Source: Seminavis robusta
Lineage: Eukaryota > Bacillariophyta > Bacillariophyceae > Naviculales > Naviculaceae
Direction: 5' to 3'
Assembly: GCA_903772945.1 (NCBI GenBank)
Contig: CAICTM010000247.1
Coordinates: 21,573-85,572 of the forward strand
Length of the DNA: 64,000 nt
Under the pieces are notes generated by a model. The model was not told where the DNA came from and did no database searches. It saw only the letters and a list, made by a program, of their open reading frames with translations. How positions within the stretch are numbered: position 1 is the stretch's first letter; every line of letters begins with the position of its first letter. The translations under genes were made by a program, and so were the position numbers. Of this stretch, positions 54,262 to 64,000 are shown one piece after another.

Positions 54262-55419
54262 TCACTCACTAAGGCGGAGCACAAAGACATCATCCCATGT
54301 TTGCCGAAATGGAGCCCACCCACCCGTCATGAGAAACTCTTGGCAGTCATCCGCACTACCGGTAGCAACGGCGGGTGTCAACGTGGCTGCATTTCGCGGC
54401 TCGGGACAAGCATCATCGTCACTACTTGATTTTTCTTCCAAAAGCTTTTCCCACCGTCCCTCAGTATTGTCGCTGTTCTTGTTGTTGTTGTCTTCTTGCT
54501 GTGGAATAATATGCAAGGCCCAAACATCTCCCTTGGGATTCAAGCCAGTGGGCGTGGTTTCGGCTCCTCCAAAGAGAATGGCACAGGTGGAACTGTACGT
54601 GCCGAGACATGCCCCAGCACGTGCCGAAGGACACTCTTCTTCCATGATCGCAATGGGGGTCCAATTCCATGTTTCGGTATCGAGTAGAAACGCTCGATTG
54701 GTCATGCTGCCATCTTTGGTGGCTCCACCCCATACCAACAGGGTCGTGTCGTCCAGCATTGTGGCGGTATGCAGACCTAAACTGCCCGGACTGGTGCCGG
54801 TAGTGGCTTGTTGTGTGAATTCTTGTGTGTTTGGATCAAAGATCCACACATGATCGATACATCGAAATGTGTGAAGGAGTATTTTGTTTTGTTGGTTCAA
54901 CGTCACTGCCACATGTCGACTGGTAGGTCCATCGGGAAGAGTACATGCCAATTGGTTCCATTCCAGAGAGTCCAAATCCAAGCAGTGGACCGTATCTAGA
55001 ATGATGCCTCCTGTACCGGGTGTTTGAGGATCCCATCCTCCAAACAGATACGCCTTGTTGTTGTCATTGTCACAGGCGGTCGCAGTGGCCAATCGTGGAC
55101 CCGGGATATCACCGGAAGGGGATTGTAGCTGCCACGCACCGTCCTTCCATTTCCACAAATCATTGCGGACATCACGAAATGGCATGTCGCCTTCTTTGGC
55201 AGGATCTTCTTCAATGTATCCACCAAACACAAAGGCAGTCGACGATGGTGTAGTAGTAGTAAATGCAGTATGACCCGATCGACGTGGAGAGATTCGTTGG
55301 GACGGCGAGGATGCCATTGGGATCCACTCGGCTTTTAACGACATGATGGGCTGAGAACAAATAATAATGCTCGTCACAAGGACCAACAATAATTGGCGGG
55401 GCTTGCACAACGATGTCAT
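54262..55419 (-). CDS. Kelch-repeat beta-propeller, predicted secreted
   Basis: 385 residues from the ATG at 55419; the longer frame opens only with TTG. Residues 1-30 are a signal peptide or anchor (LLLVLVTSIIICSQPIM). Kelch-like blades follow: RRSGHTAFTTTTPSSTAFVFGGY, GPRLATATACDNDNNKAYLFGGW, TSRHVAVTLNQQNKILLHTF, GLHTATMLDDTTLLVWGGAT and ARAGACLGTYSSTCAILFGGA, closing with LMTGGWAPFRQTWDD. The repeated (F/W)GG and the matching Trp-x-D-x-W spacing identify a galactose-oxidase/Kelch propeller. Catalytic copper ligands were not identified. It probably binds a ligand or partner in the secretory route or outside the cell. Confidence 0.8.
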   Translation of the reverse strand: MTSLCKPRQLLLVLVTSIIICSQPIMSLKAEWIPMASSPSQRISPRRSGHTAFTTTTPSSTAFVFGGYIEEDPAKEGDMPFRDVRNDLWKWKDGAWQLQSPSGDIPGPRLATATACDNDNNKAYLFGGWDPQTPGTGGIILDTVHCLDLDSLEWNQLACTLPDGPTSRHVAVTLNQQNKILLHTFRCIDHVWIFDPNTQEFTQQATTGTSPGSLGLHTATMLDDTTLLVWGGATKDGSMTNRAFLLDTETWNWTPIAIMEEECPSARAGACLGTYSSTCAILFGGAETTPTGLNPKGDVWALHIIPQQEDNNNKNSDNTEGRWEKLLEEKSSSDDDACPEPRNAATLTPAVATGSADDCQEFLMTGGWAPFRQTWDDVFVLRLSE

Positions 55420-55987
55420 TGTCAGCTCAATTGCTGCTTCCGTGCTTCCGTCCAATTCGTGGAATGAATCAATGGCTCTTCTCGTGTTTCCAAGTGTTCT
55501 GATGCTCGCTTGACAAGTGGTGTTGTTCGACAGCCGAGTTTGAAGGCGATGTCATGGTCTCGATGGCAGCTTTGGAATTCAGGTAGGTGCGGTAAAATTC
55601 GCAAATAGTAGCATTGAAAATAACTATAACCCTATATTTACCTTATCTACCCATATATAGCTGTCACCCAGTATCTTTATATTACCTCAACCTCGGGAAG
55701 AAAGATTCGTCACCAAAATCCAGAACAGCGACGAAGTATGGGGGGATTAGAGCAGGGAAATTATCTATGGAAGCCAGCCGGGGCCAGGCTTAAGCAAAGA
55801 ACAGTCCAAATTCAGGACTAGGTTCTGTGGGATCAGGGGCAAGAAATTGAGGACCAGTACGGGGGAGTGATGAAGGTTGAGCTGACTTCGACAATGGTGC
55901 TTGCATTGCTTGCAAGCAGTGAGCTTTTGGCTGGGCTGAGTGGAAGTGCTTCTAGCTTGACGAAGGCACAGGGTTTCCAACGCGAGA
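55420..55987. other. intergenic region
   Basis: Upstream of the Kelch gene and of the esterase remnant. No gene is supported. Confidence 0.4.
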
Positions 55988-57087
55988 ATGGCAACCAATT
56001 CTGTCACGGTTTCTTGGTTGCTGTTCGTGGTGTTTAGTTCTTTCTATTTGTTGTTTGCCACAGCGACCGAGACAATCCAAGAAGCAACAAACACAATCTG
56101 TGACATTAGTTCCACTGCACTAAACAGCAAAGCTTCAGGCGTTGATATACCGAGATCCTGCTTAGATTCCGAGGAACCAAGCGATGCTTCTACACGTACG
56201 GTACATGTAAATTTTTTCTACATGTGTGTCAGACCGGACCGGACGACTCAATCGGGTGTTCCCTTGGTCATGGACCTGCATCCACTGTTGGCTTGTCCCA
56301 AATGGTACACCGTATACTCGGGATGGCTTGAGCTGGCCACGGCTCGCTGTTTTGTGGTCGTCTGGCCTATTGGTGTGACCGATCCCAACATCTCTACCAG
56401 TCTTTGTTGGGCCACACCCGCTGGAAATTCACCATTGGATCCCGACAAGACCACTTGTTCCTGCTGCTGCATCCACCCCAATTCCCTGCAAGGAGAACTC
56501 GAAGTCGATACAAAGCCATTAGTGATTTGGAATTCCTCCGACAAGCCGCCGTTCGAATCGTTCAGCACCACAATAACAACCTGCATCATATTATGAATGA
56601 CAATATGATCAATCCACGACGAGTCAACATGACGGGACACCCCAATGGCTGCTACGCATCGTTTGGTATGGCCATGCAGCATTCCGATCTTGTCGCTGCC
56701 ATGGCTTGCATGACTGGTCATTGGGTACCCCCACCAGCTACCAACTACACCCCCGTCCCCATTTGGGCACTCCATGGTGCCAGGGATATCATTGCACCCA
56801 CCAACAGAGTAGACCTGTTGGGGGCGGCCTATGTTCCCGCCAAGGCACTCGCCTTTGACCGGTTGTCGGCCTTGCACGAGTGCACCAACAATAATGTAAC
56901 CACCACAGAAGACGCAGTCCCCGAGATGGATGTTTTGCTGACGGGACGAGGAACCCTGACCACACAAACGGCCACGTCCTGTCCCCACGGGGCAACCGTG
57001 GAGTTTGTCACCCTGTCCACTGCGGGACACATAGCCTTTCCCGCGATACCCGAATTTCTCCCATTACCGCCCTTTGCCACTAGCTAG
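55988..57087 (+). pseudogene. broken PHB-depolymerase/feruloyl-esterase-like hydrolase
   Basis: Frame 55988-56596 and frame 56404-57087 read as one secreted hydrolase with a one-base loss near 56512-56515 (an AAAG run). The first part has a signal peptide (WLLFVVFSSFYLLFATA) and VPLVMDLHPLLACPKW and GWLELATARCFVVVWPIGV. The second continues AISDLEFLRQAAVRIV, then VNMTGHPNGCYASFGMAM, IWALHGARDIIAP and STAGHIAFP. The nucleophile motif is normally GHSNG; here it is GHPNG (codon CCC), so the catalytic Ser is missing, while the Asp (HGARD) and His (AGHIAF) sites remain. Frame break plus lost nucleophile indicate a pseudogene; the break alone could be a sequence error. The family cleaves esters of polymers or phenolic acids. 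Confidence 0.7.
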
Positions 57088-57366
57088 AACCACCGTCGAT
57101 ACGACAACCTTGGCCTGGGAGTTCTTTGTCGCAGTTTGAAAAAGACCAAGATCTACCAGAGTTCCAACCAGTGTACCTGGTAGTATGTCGAAAAGCAAAC
57201 TTTGTATCCCGGGCCCACGGCCGTTGCCGGGAAGTCATCGTTCTCAATTCTTCCTGTCCACAACGAACTCAAATACTATCATACGTCGTGTCAGGACGAA
57301 TCGATACGATCGTACCCGCAAAGCAAGCAAACCAGAAATTTGGTGCTTTGATGTGAAGCAACGACC
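57088..57366. other. short intergenic region
   Basis: No gene or clear repeat seen. Confidence 0.4.
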
Positions 57367-57858
57367 ATGAATCACTCAAAAACTCCAAGATTTGAACCTT
57401 TCGTCTCAACAATAAGGCTTTCAACATCGAAACATCGAAATAAACCACACACTTTCGTCGTTGCCATTGCAGTACTGTACCAAGTAATAGAGGAAGAAAA
57501 CACCATGTCACTTCAAGGGAAAAAGAGAAAGATGGAGGATGACAAGGAGTTGTTTGTATGGCCGTTTGCCAAGAACAAGAACAAGTACAACAGCAACAAC
57601 AATACTGTCGAGGAACAGACACAACAAACTTTGGAAAAGGAGAATTGGCAGCTAAAGATTGAGAACGAGCAATTGAAGTTGGAGAACCAAGTCGCAAAAC
57701 GCCAATTTGATATCGTCTGCGGGGCGATGCAGAAAGCCTCAAAGCGGCTCAGAGATGGCAAAGGAACGCCTCGAGCCGTGCTGGGCCACGCGGTGGAGGA
57801 ATTGAAGAAAGAAACCGAGAGGATTGGTGAGCTCAATGCCACCCCTCACAAGGTCTAG
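57367..57858 (+). CDS. small coiled-coil protein
   Basis: A 163-residue frame from ATG at 57367; the second ATG at 57505 (MSLQGKKRKMEDD) is a plausible alternative and gives 117 residues, placing the hydrophobic first part in the 5' UTR. The core is a leucine-zipper-like helix (LEKENWQLKIENEQLKLENQ) preceded by a Lys-rich segment that could be a nuclear localisation signal (GKKRKMEDDKE), and followed by GTPRAVLGHAVEELKKE. A basic region plus zipper recalls bZIP proteins, but the conserved N-x-x-A-A-x-x-C/S-R pattern is absent. The function is unknown. Confidence 0.55.
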   Translation: MNHSKTPRFEPFVSTIRLSTSKHRNKPHTFVVAIAVLYQVIEEENTMSLQGKKRKMEDDKELFVWPFAKNKNKYNSNNNTVEEQTQQTLEKENWQLKIENEQLKLENQVAKRQFDIVCGAMQKASKRLRDGKGTPRAVLGHAVEELKKETERIGELNATPHKV

Positions 57859-58128
57859 CTCGGGAGAGTTCGAAAGAGGAGAATGTTAAAAGCAGCATGC
57901 ACAGGCACTATGGTGATGTGCGGCAGAAGAGGACGATGGCATGGTTGGTGCTGGAGCGAGAGCTGTAATCTTCTATTGATAGGAAAGACCACGACTCCAA
58001 GGTTGTTTCTAGATAGTTGCAACGCCCGAAAGATTGATTTGGTAGAGGCTCTCATACATGTGCTTTCATAGGTAGCAACGTCAATGGCGGGTCCTTTAGA
58101 ATATTTTGTTTGTGCATCACCCATCCAT

Positions 58129-59091
58129 TTATCTAGATTGAAACAAGAATTGTAGCTCGGGCGATTGTGACTTTTCAGCCACCCCAATCCCCACGTCCAC
58201 TGTTTGCCCGTCCTTCTGAGCAATCGCTTCCGTTTGCGTACTGGATCGAGTGGGAGGAGCAACATTGGCGTCATTTTCTAGCACAAACACAAAAAGGGAT
58301 CCATCACCTCCCCGTATGATTCTCATCTTGTCGTCGAGATATGTCACGTCATTGGCGGGTTGGGCTCGACTTTTGTCCGCGTTGGGGATCAGCGTTTTGG
58401 ACAGCCACGTCTTTTGAATGCCGAATACTTCATCTAACGTAAATGTAATACCCCGAAAGTATACATTGACCCGGTTGTTTCGATCATTGACAACCTGGAC
58501 TGCATTGACAGTGCCAGGCCCCGCCACTTGCACATCCCCCACCACACTAATCACTATTTTGGCCAGGTTTCCCACCAGAATTGGAGATCTATTTTCAAAA
58601 GTGCCTTGCGCCGTGTCAATGGGTTGATAGGTCTTTCCCAAGTGAAACCCCGGTGGGAGATTGTCTGCCAAGCTTCCGATTTCGGGTGCATTGGAATATA
58701 CCAAACGCCAAGCATTTCCGGTCAAGAGCGGTGAAATGGCATTGTCACGTTGCTGGGCTAACCGTTCCAAGTGGGAGGCGAGCGTTTCAATATTTTCCAC
58801 CAACGTGGCATCTACAATGGTACTGTTCGTAGCAGGGGCTCCATACGGCATGCTGGGAATGGTGGATATCAAGAGACGAGAGGAAGACTGGACCGTATCA
58901 ACACTACTGGTGTCCATGGCCAAGGCAGGTGAAGAATCGGCAGTGACTAGTGACAAGAATGCTCCTCCTGTGGATACGGATGCCAGGAAAGCTTGACGTC
59001 TCGACAGAACGCTTCCAGTCCAACCATGGCAGCCAATCAAGACATTGAAAAGGAAGAGAGTTGCGGTCAATACTGATGATGCTGTCGGCAT
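58129..59091 (-). CDS. plastid lipid-associated protein (PAP/fibrillin family)
   Basis: A 320-residue single-exon frame from ATG at 59091. The N-terminus has a signal peptide (SVLTATLFLFNVLIG) then CHGWTGSVLSRRQAFLASV, a basic Ser-rich transit-like stretch as expected for import into a secondary plastid, although the usual Phe after the cleavage site is not obvious. A second hydrophobic segment with twin Arg (SRRQAFL...GGAFLSLVTA...ALA) could be a lumen-targeting signal. The fibrillin core starts at ETLASHLERLAQQ and includes LLTGNAWRLVYSNAPEIG, IGKTYQPID-like LGKTYQPID, NVYFRGITFTLDEVFG and YLDDKMRIIRGGDGSLFVF, the family's final signature. Fibrillins bind lipids in plastoglobules and thylakoids. 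It is divergent from the NmrA-like gene, with 294 bp between starts. Confidence 0.85.
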   Translation of the reverse strand: MPTASSVLTATLFLFNVLIGCHGWTGSVLSRRQAFLASVSTGGAFLSLVTADSSPALAMDTSSVDTVQSSSRLLISTIPSMPYGAPATNSTIVDATLVENIETLASHLERLAQQRDNAISPLLTGNAWRLVYSNAPEIGSLADNLPPGFHLGKTYQPIDTAQGTFENRSPILVGNLAKIVISVVGDVQVAGPGTVNAVQVVNDRNNRVNVYFRGITFTLDEVFGIQKTWLSKTLIPNADKSRAQPANDVTYLDDKMRIIRGGDGSLFVFVLENDANVAPPTRSSTQTEAIAQKDGQTVDVGIGVAEKSQSPELQFLFQSR

Positions 59092-59385
59092 TCTTGCACC
59101 TCTTGCAGTGTCAAGGAATCAACCAGGGCTTGCAAGTTGGTAGTAGAAGCAAGGAGGATCATCTCCCGATTTGCCTGCTTCGTCAGAAAGATCTGAAGTT
59201 AAAAAAAGATCCAACATGGAAAGCCCAAGCCCATACCAGGTACCCAGGTACCGATTGGCTGGCTTGACCTCAGCGAAAGGCCTTGAGCCTTGAAGATTGA
59301 AAGATGAAGACAAGAGACAAGAAGCATTCACCGGCTCACCGGCACCCTCCACCATACGGTAGAAGACAACAAACAAACAAGCACC

Positions 59386-60435
59386 ATGCCACCCGCCGAC
59401 AACAGCAAGTCATCGGTGCTGGTAACTCTCGCAACGGGCAAGCTAGGGCTGGGCATTTGTGAGGCATTTCTAGGGGTGAATGATGGCGACAATGCATACG
59501 TCGTCCACGGAACCAGCCGAAACCCCCAACACCCGGCCCTCCTTTCTCGAGGTATCCAACCCATTGAATTTCAATTTGGAAGCAAAGAATCCATAGAGCG
59601 CGCTCTCAATATTGCCAATCCAGATGTGGTGGTTGTCATTACGGCTCTCATTCAAATCGCCAAGTCAGTGTCTGCAGAAGTCGAGCACGCGAGAATCATT
59701 TTGGATGCTTGTAAAGATTTCGGCAGCAACCACCCAGGCAGAGCCCCACCGCATGTGATTTTCTGCTCTAGTCATAGTGCCACAAAGGATACACCAGACC
59801 GTGTTCCCCATTTCAAGAGCAAGTACTTTTGCGAGGAGTATCTGCGAGGGCTGGATATACCACATTCGATTCTCAAACCAGCGTCCTTTATGGAAAATTT
59901 CGACGATCCTACCGTCTATAATCCACTCACCTATGGCACTCTGCGAGACTTGTATCCCATTGACACACCTGTTCCGCTGGTGGGAACATTGGATGTTGGA
60001 AAGGCAGCCGTGGCCATGGTGCGCCAAAGCATGCGCCACGGGGAGAAAGTCCCGTGCATTTCCATAGTATCCACGGGACGACAAAGCGCGGAATGCTTGT
60101 CGCAAGCGTCGGGCACGCCTGGTTGTTCCTACCAAACCGCTCCGCCTCGATTCGTTCAATACATCATTTTGCGCGATTTGTACCACATGGTGTCTCATGT
60201 TGGTCAGGAGAGCGCTGGTGACGATTGCTATCAAGACGAGATGAAAGCCTTTCGTGAGTTGGTGCCCAAGCCAATGTCGCTGCAGGAGTGGTTCCAGAAA
60301 AAGGGCAAATGGGCGGATGGGACTCCGTTCGGTGAGAAACCAACAGCAAAGTCAATGTGGGACAGCAAGTTGGTTTTGGTCGCCAGTTCTGCCGTCCTTG
60401 TGGCTGTGGCGTGGAGCTGGCGTTCTCGTTCTTAG
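59386..60435 (+). CDS. NmrA-like NAD(P)-binding protein with C-terminal membrane anchor
   Basis: A 349-residue frame from an ATG in a good context (GCACCATGCC). The Rossmann start is VLVTLATGKLGLGICEAF, with TLATGKLG in place of the usual TGATGxxG. VHGTSRNPQ, IEFQFGSKESIERAL, VVVVITALIQIAKSV and VIFCSSHSATKD follow, then KSKYFCEEYLRGLDIPHSIL and KPASFMENF, typical of the NmrA/atypical SDR group, which keep the fold but often lack the Tyr-x-x-x-Lys active site. Residues about 329-343 are a membrane helix (LVLVASSAVLVAVAW) ending in basic residues, a tail-anchor arrangement. It may sense redox state or reduce a small molecule. It shares its upstream region with the fibrillin gene. Confidence 0.8.
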   Translation: MPPADNSKSSVLVTLATGKLGLGICEAFLGVNDGDNAYVVHGTSRNPQHPALLSRGIQPIEFQFGSKESIERALNIANPDVVVVITALIQIAKSVSAEVEHARIILDACKDFGSNHPGRAPPHVIFCSSHSATKDTPDRVPHFKSKYFCEEYLRGLDIPHSILKPASFMENFDDPTVYNPLTYGTLRDLYPIDTPVPLVGTLDVGKAAVAMVRQSMRHGEKVPCISIVSTGRQSAECLSQASGTPGCSYQTAPPRFVQYIILRDLYHMVSHVGQESAGDDCYQDEMKAFRELVPKPMSLQEWFQKKGKWADGTPFGEKPTAKSMWDSKLVLVASSAVLVAVAWSWRSRS

Positions 60436-61072
60436 ATGGCTACAGGCAAACAAGATGATAGCTGCTTCGCACGGACGGGCCCACACCAAAAGAACGGAGG
60501 GCAAAATTCTGCACATCTAGGGCACCCGAGTCGGCGTCAGTATCATGATCCGCAGTCATGGTTGTGCATTGGCTGGTTTCCAGCGGACAAGAAAAACAGT
60601 GTCAGGCGCAGTCAAGAGGCAGATGTAGCTATACAAGTTCACCCTTTTGTTGATATTAGTATGGGCCACCTACAGGCGTCGGCCAGCTAGCTAGACACCT
60701 AAAGAACCTAGTACTTCCTCAGGACAAGTTGTATTTACATTCTGCTGACGTTTAGTTGCTGGCCTCAATTGTTTATTTGGCTTGGTACTGCGAACATGCT
60801 TGGTCCTCATTCCAAAAGCCTCGTTGTACTAACGGAAAATCCAATGGTGCGAGTAAACCTCTTTCCGAGGCTACCAGCCAGGAGGGAGGGAATGGCACAC
60901 AGCTCTAGTTGTTACTGTAGTATGAACACCTTGAGACAAAAACCACCTGGGACTGAGACTAAGAACTTTCCCCAAAGATAGATGACACCACACAAAAGAC
61001 AGTCACAATTAATTGTTCTCTACTAGTTTGCCCCAAATGCACAATCTGATTTGATTTCAGCACTGCATGATT
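60436..61072. other. convergent intergenic region
   Basis: No gene supported; GGCCAGCTAGCTAGACAC lies near 60681-60697. Confidence 0.4.
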
Positions 61073-62479
61073 TTATTCTGCCGATGGCGGCTCCAGAATA
61101 TGGCTTGGCGTGGATCTGGCAATCTTCAACTCTTCTTCGTTCATGTCGGCAGCAATGGAAGCAAAGAGTGGTGTGGATAGGTATCGTTCTCCAGTGTCGG
61201 GCAACATGCAGACAATGGTGGATCCCTCGGGTGCCTTTTTCGCAGTTTCAATGGCGGCCCACACGGTGGCACCACCCGAGATTCCAGTGAGAATACCTTC
61301 CTTTTTGGCAAGGTCTTGGGCGGTTGCCACAGCCGCTCCATCGGGAATGGACACATAGTCATCCATGAGGTCCAAGCTCATTCCCTGCTCGAGAACGAGT
61401 GGAATGAAATCAGGAGTCCATCCTTGAATGGGGTGAGCAGCAAATGCAGGGTGAGATCCCTTGGGAGAACCATCTTCGTTGCGTTCTGTGGCAACACCCG
61501 AATCCAGCAAGGCAGCAGCACCCGGTTCGGCCAAGACAATTTTGGTATCTGGCGAGTTGGCTTTAATGTACTTTCCAGCACCGTGAAAGGTTCCTCCAGT
61601 ACCATAGCCTGTGACCCAGTAGTCGAGTTTGCCACCAATACTGGCAATGTCATTGCAGATTTCGGGTCCCGTAGTGGCTTCATGGAATTTCCAATTGGCC
61701 TCCGTTTCGAATTGATGACAAAGGAACCAACCGTGTTTTTCTGCCAATTCCGCCGCCTTTTCGACCATTCCAGTTCCCTTGCCAGCTTTGGGTGTGACAA
61801 TGACTTTGGCACCCAACATGCGCATCAATTTACGACGCTCCACAGAGAAGGGTTCTGCCATGGTAATGACACAGGGATACCCACGTTGAGCGCTTTTTTC
61901 GTGATACAGGTATAAATGATAATATTGACAATAATATGTGAGGGATCCACATAACATGCTTTGAATAAGGCAGTGTTACCACTGCGAACGCATCGCATGT
62001 ATAGATAATTGATTGTTTGTTTGTTTGTTTGCTTACCACATCATGGCGACGGCAATACCAGTGTTTCCCGAAGTTGCTTCAATGACAGTCTGTCCCGGCT
62101 TGAGTGTGCCTTCCTTTTCGGCTGTTTCAATAATGCTGAGTGCCAATCGATCTTTGACCGAAGAGAGAGGATTGAAGAATTCTGCCTTGGCATAAATGGT
62201 CCTACCGGCGGGGCACAAGCTGTCACTGAGCTTGATCATGGGAGTGTTTCCCACGGCTTCACTGATATTGTCCAAAGGAGGACCATAGCCATCGCCACGA
62301 GCACGTTTGTTGGTCGCACCCACACGATTCTTGATGGCACGCTTGATACGACCCAACAAAAAGACCGACGTTGGACTATCTGTTGTCAGAGAAGGAGAAG
62401 GGCGGGATGCAGGGGACACAAAGGCATCGGCTGCATGGCAAGATGCCAGCAAGAAAAGAGCAGTACGGAGGAGCTTCAT
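61073..62479 (-). CDS. plastid-targeted cysteine synthase (O-acetylserine (thiol)lyase)
   Basis: Two exons: 62479-62037 and 61892-61073. The 144-bp intron (61893-62036) has a GTAAGC donor and an AAAAAAG acceptor; joining restores GIAVAMMCAQRGYPCVIT in frame, for 420 residues. A signal peptide is followed by DAFVSPASRPS, an ASAFAP-like diatom plastid signal. The PLP-enzyme core has VGNTPMIKLS, NPLSSVKDRLA (PLP Lys), EATSGNTGIA, TMAEPFSVERRKLMRMLGA, YWVTGYGTGGTFHGAGKYIK and GISGGATVWAA, all typical of the cysteine synthase family. It makes cysteine from O-acetylserine and sulfide, or a close variant reaction. A Copia LTR starts 142 bp upstream of the ATG. Confidence 0.92.
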
Positions 62480-62620
62480 GGTGGAATCTTATACTCGTCA
62501 ACAACAGCAATTAATTCCAATGGATGGGTTCAAGCTGGTCGTTGTGGCGTTGGATGGGAAGTGTCTTTTTCGCCTCCTGGCCAAAAGATCGGAAGATCGA
62601 GAAGGGTGCGAGAAGCGTCA

Positions 62621-63065
62621 TGTTGAAAAGGTGTGAACTTGAACGCACAATTTCTCTAATTTAATCAATATCCTTCCAGCTCTACTGTCTAGTATTCTAT
62701 TAGACTGGCTATTCGTTTCGTTTTCTCTTTCTCTCTCGTTCAGATTGTGAGCTCTACAACTGAGCTCCGATATGCATACATATACAGGATCTTTCGATCC
62801 TCTGCTCTCTCGCAGTTTCATCACAGATAGATCTCGTCGATCTATCTTCCTGAAGTGCATGGTTGGCCCTGGAGGGCTTCCCACTTTACTAAACCTATGG
62901 ACCTTCATTCGTCCATTCATTTGCTCCATCCCGTCGCTCCTTGCATTCATCTCCTCGACCTAACTTCCTAACCTTTGTAGTGCATCATCTAGACGACCAT
63001 TGTCCTCGTTCCTCGACACCTGGCCATCTGTGATGATCGGATAACCATTTGATTTGAGTCACACA
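62621..63065 (-). mobile_element. probable 3' LTR of a Copia element
   Basis: The segment begins TGTTGAAAAGG and ends GAGTCACACA, so both strands read TG...CA as LTRs do. The adjacent ATTGGGGA on the minus strand (63066-63074) can serve as polypurine tract, and decayed Copia pol sequence follows on the same strand. The second LTR is outside the window, so the ends cannot be confirmed by comparison. Confidence 0.5.
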
Positions 63066-63074
63066 TCCCCAATC

Positions 63075-64000
63075 ACGAACCCTGATTGTGGATCCCGAGT
63101 CGTCTGTCCGTCATACGAAAATACCTTTCTGACACCCTTCCTGTTTTCGCGATTATGGCAGCGACCTTCTTACCAACTCAACCAATTGCTCCTTGTCTCC
63201 TGTTAATTTCGTGCATGTCTGTCGAGGGTCTCACGTTGACATTCTTGGTTCCAATGTCGCTCGTTGTCTTCCGGCGAACAAAATCAATCTTCACTGGCCG
63301 TCCTGCTGCATTTGATTCACCGTAGTGCCACCTGTATCATATGCCTTGTCCGACTTGCACTTGTCTCTGTTCTCTGACATAAAGATAGCACCTACGTTAT
63401 CGATCTTCACTTGCACAGGTAGTTCCACGTTGATCTGTAGGAACTTCAGAATCTGCGCGATGAACGGGACTTCTCGTACTGTTCGCCACACGCGTAGAAC
63501 TCAGCTTCGGAACTTGACAATGCTACGACCTTCTGTAGCTTGGACCTCCAGTGAATGAGCACACCTTCGAGAAAGTCATCATGGACGTGATGATCTTCTG
63601 TTGTTCTTGTCTCCGGCCCAATCCAATCCGAGAATACTTCCAATTTCACGGTCCTTCGTTCTTCTACTGGTCTCATCAAAAGTCCACGTTCCTTGAGTCC
63701 AACAACGTACTTTACACAGCGTAGCATTTCTTTGTACGCTGCCGGCGTTGCGCATCCCAAGACCTTAGCTAGCTCTCGTACTGCGTTCGAGATTTCTGGC
63801 CTTGAATGCTTGATCAGGTACATGAGCATGCCTACTCCTGGTCGATATCTGCTCTGTTGTTCTTCAGCGATCCAATCCTCTGTTCGTCTGTCCTTACTAT
63901 TCCGAGTCCAGCGTTCCCGCAGTCTTGTACCTGGGTAGCTTCTGTACCTCCTCTCCGAATGTTGTTTGAATCTTCTTAATCATGTGGATCTCTCTCTTTC
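63075..64000 (-). pseudogene. 3' end of a decayed Ty1/Copia pol gene (reverse transcriptase end and RNase H)
   Basis: On the minus strand, 63829-63446 encodes YLIKHSRPEISNAVRELAKV, then AAYKEMLRCVKYVV, then KVVALSSSEAEFYACGE, the classic Copia end of reverse transcriptase and RNase H. After a frameshift near 63480 the frame 63491-63291 continues VPFIAQILKFLQINVELPVQ and DNVGAIFMSEN. A third frame then carries VKIDFVRRKTTSDIGTKN near 63180-63300. The copy is broken and runs off the right edge of the window, so gag, integrase and the 5' LTR are not seen. Confidence 0.85.

Overview
This is nuclear DNA from a photosynthetic stramenopile, most probably a pennate diatom. The evidence is: short GT-AG introns of about 65-145 bp, usually with GTAAGT-like donors; densely packed single-copy genes on both strands; a class C GPCR with a periplasmic-binding-protein ectodomain; a heat shock factor of the type expanded in diatoms; a plastid fibrillin and a cysteine synthase with secretory leaders resembling ASAFAP-type plastid targeting; and Copia, MITE and decayed transposase remnants. 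The species cannot be named from the sequence alone.

Layout. 0.7-10 kb: a DUF1349 protein, a conserved unknown, a BTB/coiled-coil protein, an IQ-like coiled-coil protein and a class C GPCR whose ORF hides an in-frame intron. 10.6-16 kb: a frameshifted, decayed transposase-like gene and unassigned sequence. 16.2-28.7 kb: a membrane-anchored FkbM-type methyltransferase, then a large NRPS-like enzyme (A-PCP-thioester reductase-SDR), a MITE, an unusual GAGAC/GTCTC repeat, an amino-acid transporter, and a free SDR nearly identical to the last domain of the NRPS-like enzyme. 29.5-33.1 kb: a heat shock factor with a terminal-inverted-repeat DNA transposon in its upstream region. 33.1-36 kb: no confident gene. 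36-43.4 kb: a small three-exon mitochondrial lipoyl-like protein without the lipoyl lysine, an SH3 protein, a small protein with a candidate PP1-docking motif, a candidate N-myristoylated protein, and a 6-phosphogluconolactonase-like beta-propeller. 43.8-47.8 kb: a seven-exon gene joining an M43-like pseudo-metalloprotease, four Cys-rich repeats, an apparently intact Hedgehog-type Hint domain and C-terminal membrane helices. 48.6-60.4 kb: a J-domain protein broken at a G homopolymer, a glutamine-synthetase-like enzyme, a disordered RS-rich protein, a Kelch protein, a broken esterase, a small coiled-coil protein, a plastid fibrillin and an NmrA-like reductase. 61-64 kb: a plastid cysteine synthase, with the 3' end of a decayed Copia element (LTR plus RNase H) just upstream of it.

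The two most interesting loci are the 18-28.7 kb group, which may be a carboxylate (possibly glycine betaine) reductase locus with a transporter and a duplicated reductase domain, and the protease-Hint fusion, whose zinc-binding motif lacks the catalytic Glu and is partly encoded by an 11-nt microexon. All exon joins were inferred from splice consensus and protein continuity; none is supported by RNA data.
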